Notes under the pieces: model-generated
What the model saw: only the letters and a program-made list of their open reading frames with translations
Database searches by the model: none
What the model was told of the DNA's origin: nothing
Part shown: piece after piece, positions 20,735 through 30,450 of the stretch
How positions within the stretch are numbered: the stretch's first letter is position 1
How the letters are laid out: the number at the start of each line of letters is the position of its first letter
Source: Sanderia malayensis
Lineage: Eukaryota; Cnidaria; Scyphozoa; Semaeostomeae; Pelagiidae
Length of the DNA stretch: 64,000 bases
Reading direction: 5' to 3'
Assembly (NCBI GenBank): GCA_013076295.1
Contig: RQOL01000658.1
Coordinates: 2,232,001 to 2,296,000, forward strand
Translations under genes and position numbers: made by a program

Positions 20735-22303
20735 ATGCAACCAGAAACCGACGAGACAATGAATTTAAACCACGAAGATTCGCTGAATGAAGAAACACGA
20801 CTTTTGGACAATGGTTTTATTCTTTACAAGAGAAGGTGGTTAATTCTTGCAGTATTCTCATTGGTTTCAATGACAAACGAAGTCATATGGATCAGCCTAT
20901 CGTCAATAACAAGTATCGTTAAAGTGTACTATCACGTTGACTCCATCGCTGTCAACTGGCTGGCAATCATTTTCATGTTGCTTTTCATATTTGTTATCGG
21001 TTCATCGTACATCTTGGACCGATTTGGCCTACGCTTCACTATTATAATGGGCGCTGCGCTGAACGCAACGGGAAGCTGTCTGCGCTGCGTTGGCGCAAAT
21101 AGAGATGGATTCGCTTTGGTGTTCATTGGGAACACGTGTGCGGCGTTGGCCCAGAGTTTGATCATGTTTATTCCGCCGGGTTTGGCGGCGGCGTGGTTCG
21201 GTGCACACGAAAGAGCAACCGCAAGCGCCATTGGAGTAATGATGAACCTCCTTGGCATTTCAGTGGGATTCCTAATGGCCACTATCGTGCCCAATTCACC
21301 TGATATGGAATTTGTAGGCAAGCAAATGTCAATACTTCTTGTATCACAAGCCGTTGTGTGCACTCTTCTGCTTGTTTTATCTGTTTTATTCATTGAAGAG
21401 AAGCCTCCAACTGCACCCAGCCAATCACAAGCTCTTCTCTTGAGACTTGCTGATAAGAAGACCATGCAGAAGATATTTGAAGGAAAAATACAATGGACAT
21501 CAAATCAAGAAGATAACTTGAAATTCACAGATGATGATGACGTTGATTTTGATGATGATGATGATGATAAATCGAGCTTTAAAACAACAGAATCGTCCAT
21601 TTCGCAGTCAACTGACGTAAATATTGTAAACAATGCCACTATCGATCGCATTCCGAGCTTTAGAGAGTCTATATTGCTCCTGTTGAAAAGCAAATCGTTC
21701 CACCTTTTATGCCAGTCATATTCGTTGGGCTTTGGGTGTCTTGGCGGATACAATGTTGTTTTGAACGGAATGATAACATGGAAGTATCCGGGAAAAGAAA
21801 GAGAGATTGGATATCTGGGTTGTGCGGCCAATTTGTTCGGTGTTGTGGCCATGTTCTTTAGCGGTGTGTGGCTGGATAGATCAAAGACATACAGAAAACT
21901 AATAGCAATAGCAATGGCGCTATGCGTTCTATTTATTGTGATATTCAACCTGCTTTTGAACTATGACGATAACTTCGTCATTCTGTTCTTTAGCTTTTGT
22001 GTCTTTGGTTTCTTCTCTTTTCCGTTCTTCAGCTGTGGCCTAGAATATGCTGCCGACATCATGTACCCAATATCCGAAGGAACAACATCGTGTGTGATCA
22101 TGTTTGTTGGAAACATTTACGCTGTTATTATCTCTAATATTCTTGCAATTGTTGTGAGAAAAGGCGGTGCGAACATCATCGGTTACATATTAGCTGGTTT
22201 TTATGCTGTTTCCTTAGCACTTGTCTTAGTAAATCAGCCTCGTTTGAAGAGAAGTCAAATGGAAGAATCTGCAAGGAAATTGCCTCCTTTCCAGTCCCAT
22301 TAG
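20735..22303 (+). CDS. SLC49/FLVCR-like MFS transporter, copy 3
   Basis: Intronless ORF; the first ATG in frame is 20735 (MQPETDETMNLNHEDSLNEE), giving 522 residues. An upstream in-frame extension exists but lacks an ATG. The FILYKRRWLILAVFSLVSMT motif precedes TM1, followed by NEVIWISLSSITSIVKVYY, NRDGFALVFIGN, IPPGLAAAWFGAHERATASA, the PPTAPSQSQALLL loop start, WLDRSKTYRKL in the TM8-9 loop and CGLEYAADIMYPISEGTTSC near TM11. The central cytosolic loop carries an aspartate run (about 21531-21570). It stands head-to-tail with copy 2's promoter side and convergent with copy 4 (stop 22303 vs stop 22639). Role as for the family: facilitated small-solute transport, substrate unknown. Confidence 0.88.
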   Translation: MQPETDETMNLNHEDSLNEETRLLDNGFILYKRRWLILAVFSLVSMTNEVIWISLSSITSIVKVYYHVDSIAVNWLAIIFMLLFIFVIGSSYILDRFGLRFTIIMGAALNATGSCLRCVGANRDGFALVFIGNTCAALAQSLIMFIPPGLAAAWFGAHERATASAIGVMMNLLGISVGFLMATIVPNSPDMEFVGKQMSILLVSQAVVCTLLLVLSVLFIEEKPPTAPSQSQALLLRLADKKTMQKIFEGKIQWTSNQEDNLKFTDDDDVDFDDDDDDKSSFKTTESSISQSTDVNIVNNATIDRIPSFRESILLLLKSKSFHLLCQSYSLGFGCLGGYNVVLNGMITWKYPGKEREIGYLGCAANLFGVVAMFFSGVWLDRSKTYRKLIAIAMALCVLFIVIFNLLLNYDDNFVILFFSFCVFGFFSFPFFSCGLEYAADIMYPISEGTTSCVIMFVGNIYAVIISNILAIVVRKGGANIIGYILAGFYAVSLALVLVNQPRLKRSQMEESARKLPPFQSH

Positions 22304-22638
22304 GTTGAACTTTGAAGGAGCCTGCACAGCAGAAACATGTTTCAAAATCAGAAAAACAGACAATATATACTCCGTCAGCTTATAAGCGCTGTGCATTTTA
22401 TTTAATTGAAAATGAATATTACACAACAATAACAACATATAACATAACACAAAATAACATGCATAACAATATTTTTTTCGCTTAATTGTTTTGCAAGATA
22501 TTTTCCAATTTATGTAGCTTCGTATGTCAGCTACCAAACGCTATGCATGTGCAAATAATCATTTGATAATTATAATTAATTCTTTATATATATATAGCTA
22601 CTGTTTTAAAATAGCAATATGTGTATGCTTCCTCGAAT
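22304..22638. other. Convergent intergenic spacer between SLC49 copies 3 and 4
   Basis: 335 bp of AT-rich 3' flanking sequence for both genes. No gene or element recognised; a TATATATATA run lies at about 22587-22596. Confidence 0.5.
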
Positions 22639-24213
22639 CTATTTCCTGGCTTGATCTACTTCATACCGTTTGAGAGGCGCTTTTATGAAACCGATAAGTA
22701 GGGTGGAAACTGCATAAAACCAAACAAGAATAAAACCAGTTATTACTACGAGCCCTTTATCTAATACAGCCTCGAGTATATATATAATAATAATACCATA
22801 TACGCTGCCAAAAAACAATAATATGCCTGAAGTCGTGCCTTCCGACACAGGATAGGTAATCTCGGCAGTGTATTCAAGTCCAATGCTCATGTAAGGGAAT
22901 GAGAACACTCCAAGAATACAAAAAAATACGAAAAGAATGGAGAAATTAACATGGAAAGCGAGAAGAAATACAATTGAAAGAATCGTGAGGCAACTTCCAA
23001 TGTTTATTAAAAAAGAAACAAGTTTGTATCGTTTCGTTCTGTCAAGCCAAATGCCAATTAATACCATTGCAGTAACACCAAGAAGATTCATCACGCATCC
23101 CAAGTAGCCAATTTCTTTCTCCTTCCCAGGATGCTTCAGGGTGATTAGGCGGTTGAGGACGGTTGTATAAGCAGCCATGGATGCGAAATTCAGAGCGTAT
23201 GATTGACAAAGAATATGGAATTGCTTGTCTTTAGATAAAACCAATAGTGATTCTCTAAAATTCGGGAATTTTACAGCATTGTTATTCTCATGCGATATCT
23301 GCTGTTGGGTTTGCTCGACCCCAGTTCCTCCGTAATTATAATTGGTCGCACATTTCCCTGCCGCATCTTCAATCGTACGAGGCTGCTGTTGTGGTTGTTG
23401 TTTTTGCTCTGTGAAACCACTAGTAACAAATTCCTCTTCACTTTTCAGCAATGCCATGTTTGAAATAAAATCACCTTGTTGAAGCTTTTGTACGAGTGCT
23501 TGTGATCGGCTTGGAGGGGTGGGAGGGACATCTTGAACACAGACAACTGCCAGAATAACGAATATTGAACACAGTACTGCCTGCGTGATTAACATGTTGT
23601 TCATACCATTTCTCACTGTATATTCCATATCAGTAGAATTCGGTACCATAAGAGATGCAAGAAAGCCAAAAGCAACACCAGAGATGGTTACTGCGATGCC
23701 GATTGCGCTTGCCTTGGCTCTTTCATGATCGCCAAACCACACCGCCGCAAGTCTAGGGGGAATGAACAATAAAAAGCATTGTGCCAACGCCCCAAATCCG
23801 CTGCCAATGAAAACGAAAACAAAGCCGTCACGGCCTGACCCAATGCATCGCAAACAACTGCCAATGCCATTCAGAACGGCTCCAATAACCAACATGAATT
23901 TTAGGCCGCATTTGTCCAGTAGATAAGTGGTGAGAGCACTTACCAATGCAAACATAAGCAAGTAGATCATTGATAGCCAGTCAACAGCAATGGCAGTGAC
24001 CTGAAAGTATTTTGTTGTGATGCTGTTTATTGCAGACAAACTTATCCATATGACTTCGTTTGACATGGAAATTAGCGAGAAAACAGTTAATATCAACCAC
24101 CTACGTTTGTATAGAATATATGGTTGGTTTTGGTCAATTAATGAGTCTTTTTCGTTGACACTACTCATCATTTCTGTTTCCAACATGTCTCCATTCCGTG
24201 CTGCTGCAGGCAT
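22639..24213 (-). CDS. SLC49/FLVCR-like MFS transporter, copy 4
   Basis: Intact intronless ORF, 524 residues from ATG 24213 (MPAAARNGDMLETEMM). YILYKRRWLILTVFSLISMS leads TM1; NEVIWISLSAINSITTKYF, GRDGFVFVFIGSGFGALAQC and IPPRLAAVWFGDHERAKASA follow. The central loop is glutamine-rich (QKQQPQQQPR, QTQQQISHE) and unlike the other copies. The second half has WLDRTKRYKL and IGLEYTAEITYPVSEGTTSG. It is the most diverged member with an intact frame. It lies between copies 3 and 5, transcribed toward copy 3. Same family inference on function. Confidence 0.88.
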   Translation of the reverse strand: MPAAARNGDMLETEMMSSVNEKDSLIDQNQPYILYKRRWLILTVFSLISMSNEVIWISLSAINSITTKYFQVTAIAVDWLSMIYLLMFALVSALTTYLLDKCGLKFMLVIGAVLNGIGSCLRCIGSGRDGFVFVFIGSGFGALAQCFLLFIPPRLAAVWFGDHERAKASAIGIAVTISGVAFGFLASLMVPNSTDMEYTVRNGMNNMLITQAVLCSIFVILAVVCVQDVPPTPPSRSQALVQKLQQGDFISNMALLKSEEEFVTSGFTEQKQQPQQQPRTIEDAAGKCATNYNYGGTGVEQTQQQISHENNNAVKFPNFRESLLVLSKDKQFHILCQSYALNFASMAAYTTVLNRLITLKHPGKEKEIGYLGCVMNLLGVTAMVLIGIWLDRTKRYKLVSFLINIGSCLTILSIVFLLAFHVNFSILFVFFCILGVFSFPYMSIGLEYTAEITYPVSEGTTSGILLFFGSVYGIIIIYILEAVLDKGLVVITGFILVWFYAVSTLLIGFIKAPLKRYEVDQARK

Positions 24214-25273
24214 GTCTCTTTGCCCTTGAATTACGACAGTTGTGCATTATCATTAATCTATCATCCGCAGGTTGACGTGGCATTATCTGCCTTGATTTTG
24301 TTTACGCTTTGCTAGCCATGTGATTAACCATAAAAAATGAAGATTTGCAAAGCAATTTGTATCACAACAGATTTCTTTGAAAAAACCCATCTTTTGTTAT
24401 TGTTACTGACCTGTATGTTAGGTTATCTCATGTGAAAAATACCAGTGAGAATTTTCTATTGTGAGAAGCGACCCTCTGAAAGTAATTCTTTTGTACCCAA
24501 TGTGTGCGCCTGGAGCTGTTCTTCAAAATTTTTCATACTTGGTCATCTCTTTTCAAAAGCAACTTCCACACGAAGGATATCCCACGAGAAAGGACAAATT
24601 ATTCTATTACTTTAATAATATAATGGGTAAGGTTCGGGTTTGGGTTAGAGTGCCCTAAAGTTGGGCGTACATTCGCTGGATATCCTTTTCCATGGACTTA
24701 CAACTTGCAACGACCAGGGGGTAATTGCGAAGTCGGCTGAATAGCCATTGGCTATGTAGAAGACTGTAAACTATGTACCACCTTTAGATGAGACACACCT
24801 TGAAATATGAAGCACGTTGTTGTTTTTGTAACCATTAATGAATTGAATTGAATTGCCGTCAAGCGGAACTTTACGGCAATTCAATTCGGTTCACTAACTT
24901 TAAATCCTTGAGTTTTACGACGACAGAAAGATTGTCACACTTGGGTGAAGGACAAAGGAATTGAATTAAAATCAAACATATTCAATCATGTCAAACCTAC
25001 CCATTTGTTGTCTGCTGATGCTGAAGGCTTTGTTTTAGTAAACATGTTTTCCTTTCATCATAGCAGCAGCCCAGCCAGCCAAGCTAACAGGTCCTAGTGC
25101 TGTCGTGTAGCGATTGAGCAACAGTCATTCTCAAGTGGTCCTTCATCGCAAAGAAATTCACCCTTTGAAAAACATACACAAACTTCACAAAACAGTAAAC
25201 AAACACTGTTCAGTCGACGTGACATAAACAAAGATTAATTCCGACTTTTCTGTCAAGCGAATCAAGCGAATCA
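24214..25273. promoter_or_regulatory. Divergent intergenic region between SLC49 copies 4 and 5
   Basis: 1,060 bp between two divergent start codons. It contains an inverted repeat, GAATTGAATTGCCGT ... ACGGCAATTCAATTC (about 24841-24886), able to form a hairpin. No gene seen. Confidence 0.45.
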
Positions 25274-26803
25274 ATGGAAATGAAAATGGAAGGCATGATC
25301 ATTCCCAACCATGCTAATGCCAGCAGCAATCGATTCATTCTTTACAAGAGAAGGTGGTTAATTCTTGCACTATTCTCATTGGTTTCAATGACAAACGAAG
25401 TCATATGGATCAGCCTATCGTCAATAACAAGCATCGTTCAAGTGTATTATCAAGTCGATTCCATCGCTGTCAACTGGCTCTCAATGGTGTACATGTTGTT
25501 GTATATATTCGTTATCGGATCGTCGTTCATGCTTGATCGCTTTGGCCTGCGTTTCACAATCATCATTGGTGCTATGTTAAATGGGATCGGGAGTTGTCTC
25601 AGATGCATCGGGGCCAACAGGAATGGTTTCGTCTTCGCATTACTTGGCAATACATCGGCTGCACTTGCGCAGTGTTTTATCTTGTTCATCCCACCCCGTC
25701 TTGCTGCTGTTTGGTTCGGCGAATTTGAAAGAGCGACTGCCAGCTCAATCGGTGTCCTGATGAATATGCTGGGCGTGGCAGTTGGGTTTTTAATGGGCGG
25801 TACCATGGTTCCAAGCTCCGATGACATGGACTGTGTGGTAAGAAGTGGCATGCATAATCTGCTGTTGTCGCAAGCTGTGTTTTGTACGTTTTTGGCACTG
25901 TTAACCGTCGTTTTCATCAAAGCAGCCCCACCAACCCCACCTAGTCAGTCTCAAAAGTTGGTCTTACAATTGAAAGACAAAAACCTGATTCAGAAACAAC
26001 TGGATGCTGAGGTTCTTGCCACTGATGCGAGCAAAGAGGGTGGGTTGAAAAATGAGGAGAAAAAATCAATGTCGTCCAAAGAAGAAATCTCAGACGGTGT
26101 TGTCATCATCTCAAATAACCAATCCCTTGAGAATGGTGGATCACATAATAACGACAATGCCAAATATCACAAACTTCCATCTTTCTACGACTCTTTGTTG
26201 ATTTTGATGAAGGACAAATCATTCCATCTTGTCTGCCAAGCTTATGGTTTATACTTTGGGCTATTCGCAGCTTACAATACTATTCTCAATCAAATGGTTA
26301 TTGCAAAATATAACGGCAAAGAAATGGAGATTGGTTACATGGGTTTTGCAGCAGTTATGTTTGGCCTCTTTGCAATATTTTTCAGTGGCATATGGCTTGA
26401 TAAAACAAGACGCTATAAGATTTTGTCTGTTGTAATATTCGTTACTTGTTCTGCAACGATGCTTTTATTCACATTGCTGCTGAGGTACCATGACCATTTT
26501 ATTCTCATGTTTGCAAGTTTTTGCATTTTCGGTTTCTTTTCGTACCCGTATATGAGTGCAGGGCTTGAGCATGCTGCAGAAATTACATATCCAATACCCG
26601 AAGGAACAACATCTGGTATTCTCCTTCTCGTTGGAAATGTCTATGGCATCATATTAACGTACATAGTTGGAGCAGCTATAGAAAAGGGTGGCTCTGAAAT
26701 TGGTGGCTATATCATGGCTGCATCCTATGCAATTGGGGCGATTTTAGTTGGTATAATTAACGCCCCTTTGAAGAGAACCTGCGCTGACAAACAAACAAAA
26801 TAG
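25274..26803 (+). CDS. SLC49/FLVCR-like MFS transporter, copy 5
   Basis: Intact intronless ORF, 509 residues from ATG 25274 (MEMKMEGMIIPNHANASSNR). FILYKRRWLILALFSLVSMT is encoded by DNA almost identical to copy 3. Later motifs: NRNGFVFALLGNTSAALAQC, IPPRLAAVWFGEFERATASS, the PPTPPSQSQKLVL loop start, WLDKTRRYKIL, and AGLEHAAEITYPIPEGTTSG near TM11. The central loop is lysine/serine-rich. Twelve hydrophobic segments are visible. It is the last gene of the array on this side; the Ly6/uPAR cluster begins about 1.2 kb downstream. Family function as above. Confidence 0.88.
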   Translation: MEMKMEGMIIPNHANASSNRFILYKRRWLILALFSLVSMTNEVIWISLSSITSIVQVYYQVDSIAVNWLSMVYMLLYIFVIGSSFMLDRFGLRFTIIIGAMLNGIGSCLRCIGANRNGFVFALLGNTSAALAQCFILFIPPRLAAVWFGEFERATASSIGVLMNMLGVAVGFLMGGTMVPSSDDMDCVVRSGMHNLLLSQAVFCTFLALLTVVFIKAAPPTPPSQSQKLVLQLKDKNLIQKQLDAEVLATDASKEGGLKNEEKKSMSSKEEISDGVVIISNNQSLENGGSHNNDNAKYHKLPSFYDSLLILMKDKSFHLVCQAYGLYFGLFAAYNTILNQMVIAKYNGKEMEIGYMGFAAVMFGLFAIFFSGIWLDKTRRYKILSVVIFVTCSATMLLFTLLLRYHDHFILMFASFCIFGFFSYPYMSAGLEHAAEITYPIPEGTTSGILLLVGNVYGIILTYIVGAAIEKGGSEIGGYIMAASYAIGAILVGIINAPLKRTCADKQTK

Positions 26804-27325
26804 TGGCCTACCTTAGTTTCACATGAAGACATGTTTCTTTTATTGTGCTTTTTCCACAGTATTTTTATAGTTTCCAATCTTTTCCACAGTATCTTAGCCA
26901 TTCCCTGTGATATTATAGCAGATGAAAGTAATAGGAATTGAATTTTGAACACATTAGCATTGATATACATATATACACATACATTGTTTATACACATCAC
27001 GTCGCACGCCCACTTTTAGGCCCATATATGAATTGTTCATGACAAATATCTTCCGTAATTAATCATACACATATAAAACTAAGTCATGAAGTAATAGGCA
27101 GCATTGCATGCAAAGAATTTTATAAAATTATAAAGACACTTACAAGTTTGATAATTATACCAAGTTTGTTTTTTCGTGAATTTGTGCTGCATCGCATCGA
27201 GCAGCTAAATCACTTTGCCCACGTGTTCCAGTGACTCCCTCCCACTCACAACAACGACAACAGCAACATTTCAAAATACAGGAGATGAATTTGAAGATGG
27301 TTTCTACTTTATAAACGGAGCATTA

Positions 27326-27478
27326 TACAGTAAACACCCGCATATAAGAACCAGTGAATTAAGAACCTTCCAGGCTAAAGTCCCTGTTAAAAACAATAGA
27401 AAAGACAATAGCCTATCGTACTTTAACAATAGGCTAGATGCAGAATTCACAGGTTCTTATACGCAGGTGTTTACTGTA
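27326..27478. mobile_element. Tc1/mariner-type MITE (153 bp) with an empty site in paralogous DNA
   Basis: TACAGTAAACACC(C/T)GC at the left end is mirrored by GCAGGTGTTTACTGTA at the right; the inverted repeat extends about 36 bp, through TATAAGAACC. The flank AACGGAGCATTATA is found uninterrupted at about 29738 and 31147 in duplicated copies of this region, giving an empty-site comparison and supporting a TA target. Confidence 0.85.
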
Positions 27479-27885
27479 ATTCATAATGAAAATATTTGTT
27501 TTCCTCGCGCTGTCAATGCTACGAGGAAATAAAAGTTAAATTGCAAAGGGAACCAAGTAACAAAGGAAATTATAACCACGTTAAAATGCGTCATTGCGCG
27601 GGTTCATAAATAATAAAGCGAACGCGGAAATTATTTCAGGTTGTGAATTTTCGTGCGTGCAAATTATCATTTGAAAATTAGACGAGAAAATGGACCTTGT
27701 TTACAAGCCCCAGTTTAAAATATTCTTCACTTGAATGAAAAAAACAAGATTCAACATTTGGCATAAGATAGTCACTTTGCAAGTAAAAGTTAATGCTCAT
27801 GCATGGCGCAATGTTGAATGTCATAGCATGTCCCAAGGAAAGGCGTCAGACATTACCTTTCCACTTAAAACGCTCATTTCCTAGA

Positions 27886-27893
27886 TATAAAAG
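27886..27893 (+). promoter_or_regulatory. TATA box candidate for LU copy A
   Basis: TATAAAAG lies 157 bp upstream of the copy A start codon. The equivalent position before copy D (about 31579) reads ACAAATAAAAG, so the TATA is altered there. Confidence 0.45.
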
Positions 27894-28049
27894 GTTTTTG
27901 GACCATATAAGTTGATATATACATATGAAAAACCCTTCCGTTTTATTAGCTTGCAACATTTAAAACTGTAAATAGTTGGGAAAACATCTATATTCATTGA
28001 ACTACAGGGAGAGATAGATTGGTAGGCTATTGCAGTTATTATAACCAAG

Positions 28050-28442
28050 ATGTTTTATTTGATGCTGATCATTGCAAGTATTATGGCTGGCAATGGTGTG
28101 GCCTCAATAAAATGCCACGTTGGAACTTATTCATACCATTTTAAATCAGTCGTGGAAACGACATGTCCTGTAGGCCTGAACGCCTGTTTTGCAAGCCTCG
28201 TTTGTTTGAAAAAGAGCGATGGAAAGTATTTGAAAACGTATCGATATTCGTGCTACGATGAAAGTCTTTGTCCAGGAAAAGATGCAGCAGGGAGCACAAT
28301 CGATGGGGCATGTTGCTTCAAAGACAATTGCAACAAGGATCTGCTAAAGCATTGCCCTAACGCAAGTGGTACAACATTGACAACAATAAACGTCTTCTCA
28401 TTGGGACTTTTACTGATGCTCAGTATAGTGTGGTCGCAATAA
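28050..28442 (+). CDS. Ly6/uPAR (three-finger) protein, copy A
   Basis: Intronless, 130 residues. Residues 1-19 (MFYLMLIIASIMAGNGVAS) are a signal peptide. The mature part has ten cysteines in an LU-domain arrangement, ending with the family signature CCFKDNCN. A hydrophobic C-terminal tail (VFSLGLLLMLSIVW) preceded by small residues fits a GPI-anchor signal. Such proteins are small extracellular domains tethered to the outer membrane leaflet, binding receptors or ligands; no specific partner can be inferred. It is the first of a tandem cluster and the only intact member of its subtype (D and E are damaged relatives). Confidence 0.85.
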   Translation: MFYLMLIIASIMAGNGVASIKCHVGTYSYHFKSVVETTCPVGLNACFASLVCLKKSDGKYLKTYRYSCYDESLCPGKDAAGSTIDGACCFKDNCNKDLLKHCPNASGTTLTTINVFSLGLLLMLSIVWSQ

Positions 28443-29021
28443 ACTTCATTTTAGTTCCTTGACAATAACTTTATCTAAACTTCAACTCACTATATTGAGC
28501 TAGTATACATCGCTAGAATCGTTCTGCAGTTTAATTTGAATTAAGCTTTGAATTTCATTCAAAACATTTATAATTATGTTTTTTTGCTTTTTTCGTCTGC
28601 TCAAGAATCAAGAAACTACCATAAGGACATTGGAACAAGGCTGTTCAGTTCAAAAGATGGTTGTCGTTTGTGCCAAGGAGCACGGTGAACGCTGACTTCA
28701 AAAAAGCCAATATTTATAATGACGATAGTTATGATTAAAAAGGCAACAAAAATGCGGACATCCCTGTATGGTTTAATAAAATGTGAGACGTAAATAAGTT
28801 GAGGGTGCATCATGATTCATAAATAAGCAAGTAACCCATTTGCTAACTTGCAACCTCCGCATCAAATGACGTACCTCGTTCCTGGTTGACTTGTATAAAT
28901 ACCCTTCGTCCATTTGCATGTAGGACAGACGAATGCAAATAGTCAAAAAGATATTTGTTCATTGAACAATACTGAAAAGCATAGAACAGAACAGAGCAAA
29001 ATAACGATCATCATCATCAAC
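28443..29021. other. LU intergenic unit with TATA box
   Basis: About 500 bp that recur before copies C and F (roughly 29930-30330 and 32630-33075). This is duplicated promoter DNA, including TATAAATA at 28894-28901, 128 bp before the copy B ATG. No other gene is present. Confidence 0.6.
28894..28901 (+). promoter_or_regulatory. TATA box of LU copy B
   Basis: TATAAATA in a context (TTGTATAAATACCC) conserved at 30323 (copy C) and 33062 (copy F). Conservation across duplicates supports function. Confidence 0.65.
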
Positions 29022-29471
29022 ATGTTTTATCTGATGTTGGCCATTTTAAGCATTGCAATTGCAAGCAACGAGGTAACATCACTCAAATGCCACAATGGAG
29101 GCCGCATTGGTGGTATAGGCGTGATGAAGTCAATTGACTGTCCTGCAGAAAAGGACGCATGCTTCGCAAGCCTTCTTTGCACAAAATCTGGTGGAGTTGA
29201 AACCAAAACCTACGCATATTCATGTTACGATAAAAGTAAATGCACTGGGAGTGGTGCAGTACTCAATACACCTGGTGGTGTTTGCTGTCTAACGGACAAC
29301 TGTAACAAAGATCTTCCAAAGAACTGCCTAGCCATCCCAACCATCCCAACCAGCCCAACCAGCCCAACCAGCAAAAACGGCACAAGTGCAGCAAAAACAA
29401 GTTTCATTTCATTTGGTCTTCTCATTCTGAGCATTGTGACAACAACAGCCCGGAATTTCATTGCAGCTTGA
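29022..29471 (+). CDS. Ly6/uPAR (three-finger) protein, copy B
   Basis: 149 residues from ATG 29022; an upstream open frame lacks an ATG and is 5' UTR. Signal peptide MFYLMLAILSIAIASNEVTS, then an LU domain with ten cysteines including CCLTDNCN, then a proline/threonine spacer with repeated I-P-T / S-P-T triplets, an NGT glycosylation sequon, and a hydrophobic tail (SFISFGLLILSIV) fitting a GPI signal. The spacer makes the B/C/F subtype distinct from A. The TATA box lies 128 bp upstream. Extracellular, membrane-tethered, ligand unknown. Confidence 0.85.
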   Translation: MFYLMLAILSIAIASNEVTSLKCHNGGRIGGIGVMKSIDCPAEKDACFASLLCTKSGGVETKTYAYSCYDKSKCTGSGAVLNTPGGVCCLTDNCNKDLPKNCLAIPTIPTSPTSPTSKNGTSAAKTSFISFGLLILSIVTTTARNFIAA

Positions 29472-30450
29472 TAATCATGGAAACTTTAATTCATTATAGC
29501 TTTGCAAGCTTCTTAATTAAAAAGTGCTCGTTGCTTTGAACATTTTGAACACTTCAGCAATTTAATAATGCTTTTGCGTATTATATTTGTATTTAAACAT
29601 TAACGATAATTCACTTTGCCTAAATCATAACAACAACAGCAACAGTTGAAAATATAGATCTTTGGATTTTCTTGATTTTATACGAAAATACAGGAGGTGA
29701 ATTTAAAGAGAATTTCTACTTTTTAACGGAGCATTATATTCATAATATAAGCATTCGTTTTCTTCGCGCTGCCAAAGTTAAGGCCACCAGGAAGCACAAG
29801 TTAAATTGCAAAGAGAATCAATGAATGAGAAAACTAAGATTAAACATTTGGCACAAGACAGTCAATTTGCAAGTAAATTTTAATGCTCATGCACGTTGAG
29901 GGTCATAGCATGTCATTGAGCTGACACACATCGCTAGAATCGCTCAGGAGCTGAATTTCAATTAAGCTTTGAATTTCATTCAAAACACTTATAATTATGT
30001 TTTTTTGCCTTTTTCGTCTGCTCAAGAATAAAAAACTACGCGCCATAAAGACATTGGAACGAGGCGGTCCAGTTCAAAAGATGGTTGTCGGTTGTGCCAA
30101 GAAGCACGATAAATGCTAATTTCAAAAGAGCCAATTTTTTTATAATGACATTGGTTAGGATTAAAAAATACAGCAAGAATGCGGACACTGCTGAGTGGTT
30201 TTATAAAATGTGAGATGTAAAAGAGTTGAGGGTGCATCTCCATGAATAAAAAAATTAATTAAACTGCTTCCTTAATTTTCAACCTCGGCATCAAGTGGCG
30301 TATTTTCTTCCTGGTTCACTTGTATAAATACCAAGGGTTCACTTAGGTGTAGCACAGACGAAAGCATATAGTCAAAAAGACATTTGTTCATTGAACAATA
30401 CTGACAAGTATAGAACAGAACAGAGCTATATAACGATCATCATCATCAAC
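29472..30450. other. LU intergenic unit between copies B and C
   Basis: Duplicated spacer. It contains remnants of the sequence around 27290-27880 (AACGGAGCATTATA at about 29738, without the MITE), then the promoter unit with TATAAATA at 30323-30330. Confidence 0.55.
30323..30330 (+). promoter_or_regulatory. TATA box of LU copy C
   Basis: TATAAATA, 128 bp before the copy C ATG, the same spacing as in copy B. Confidence 0.65.

Larger units (their letters stand above)
26804..28049. other. Intergenic, between the SLC49 array and the Ly6/uPAR cluster
   Basis: Contains the MITE at 27326-27478 and, from about 27600, sequence that recurs nearly unchanged before LU copy D (31250-31740). A TATA-like TATAAAAG at 27886 may serve LU copy A. 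The open frame around 27215-27532 has no ATG and spans the MITE, so it is not a gene. Confidence 0.5.

Noticed and set aside
27215..27532. 106-codon open frame between the SLC49 array and the LU cluster
   Set aside because: It starts with TTG, not ATG, and half of it is the inverted-repeat MITE.
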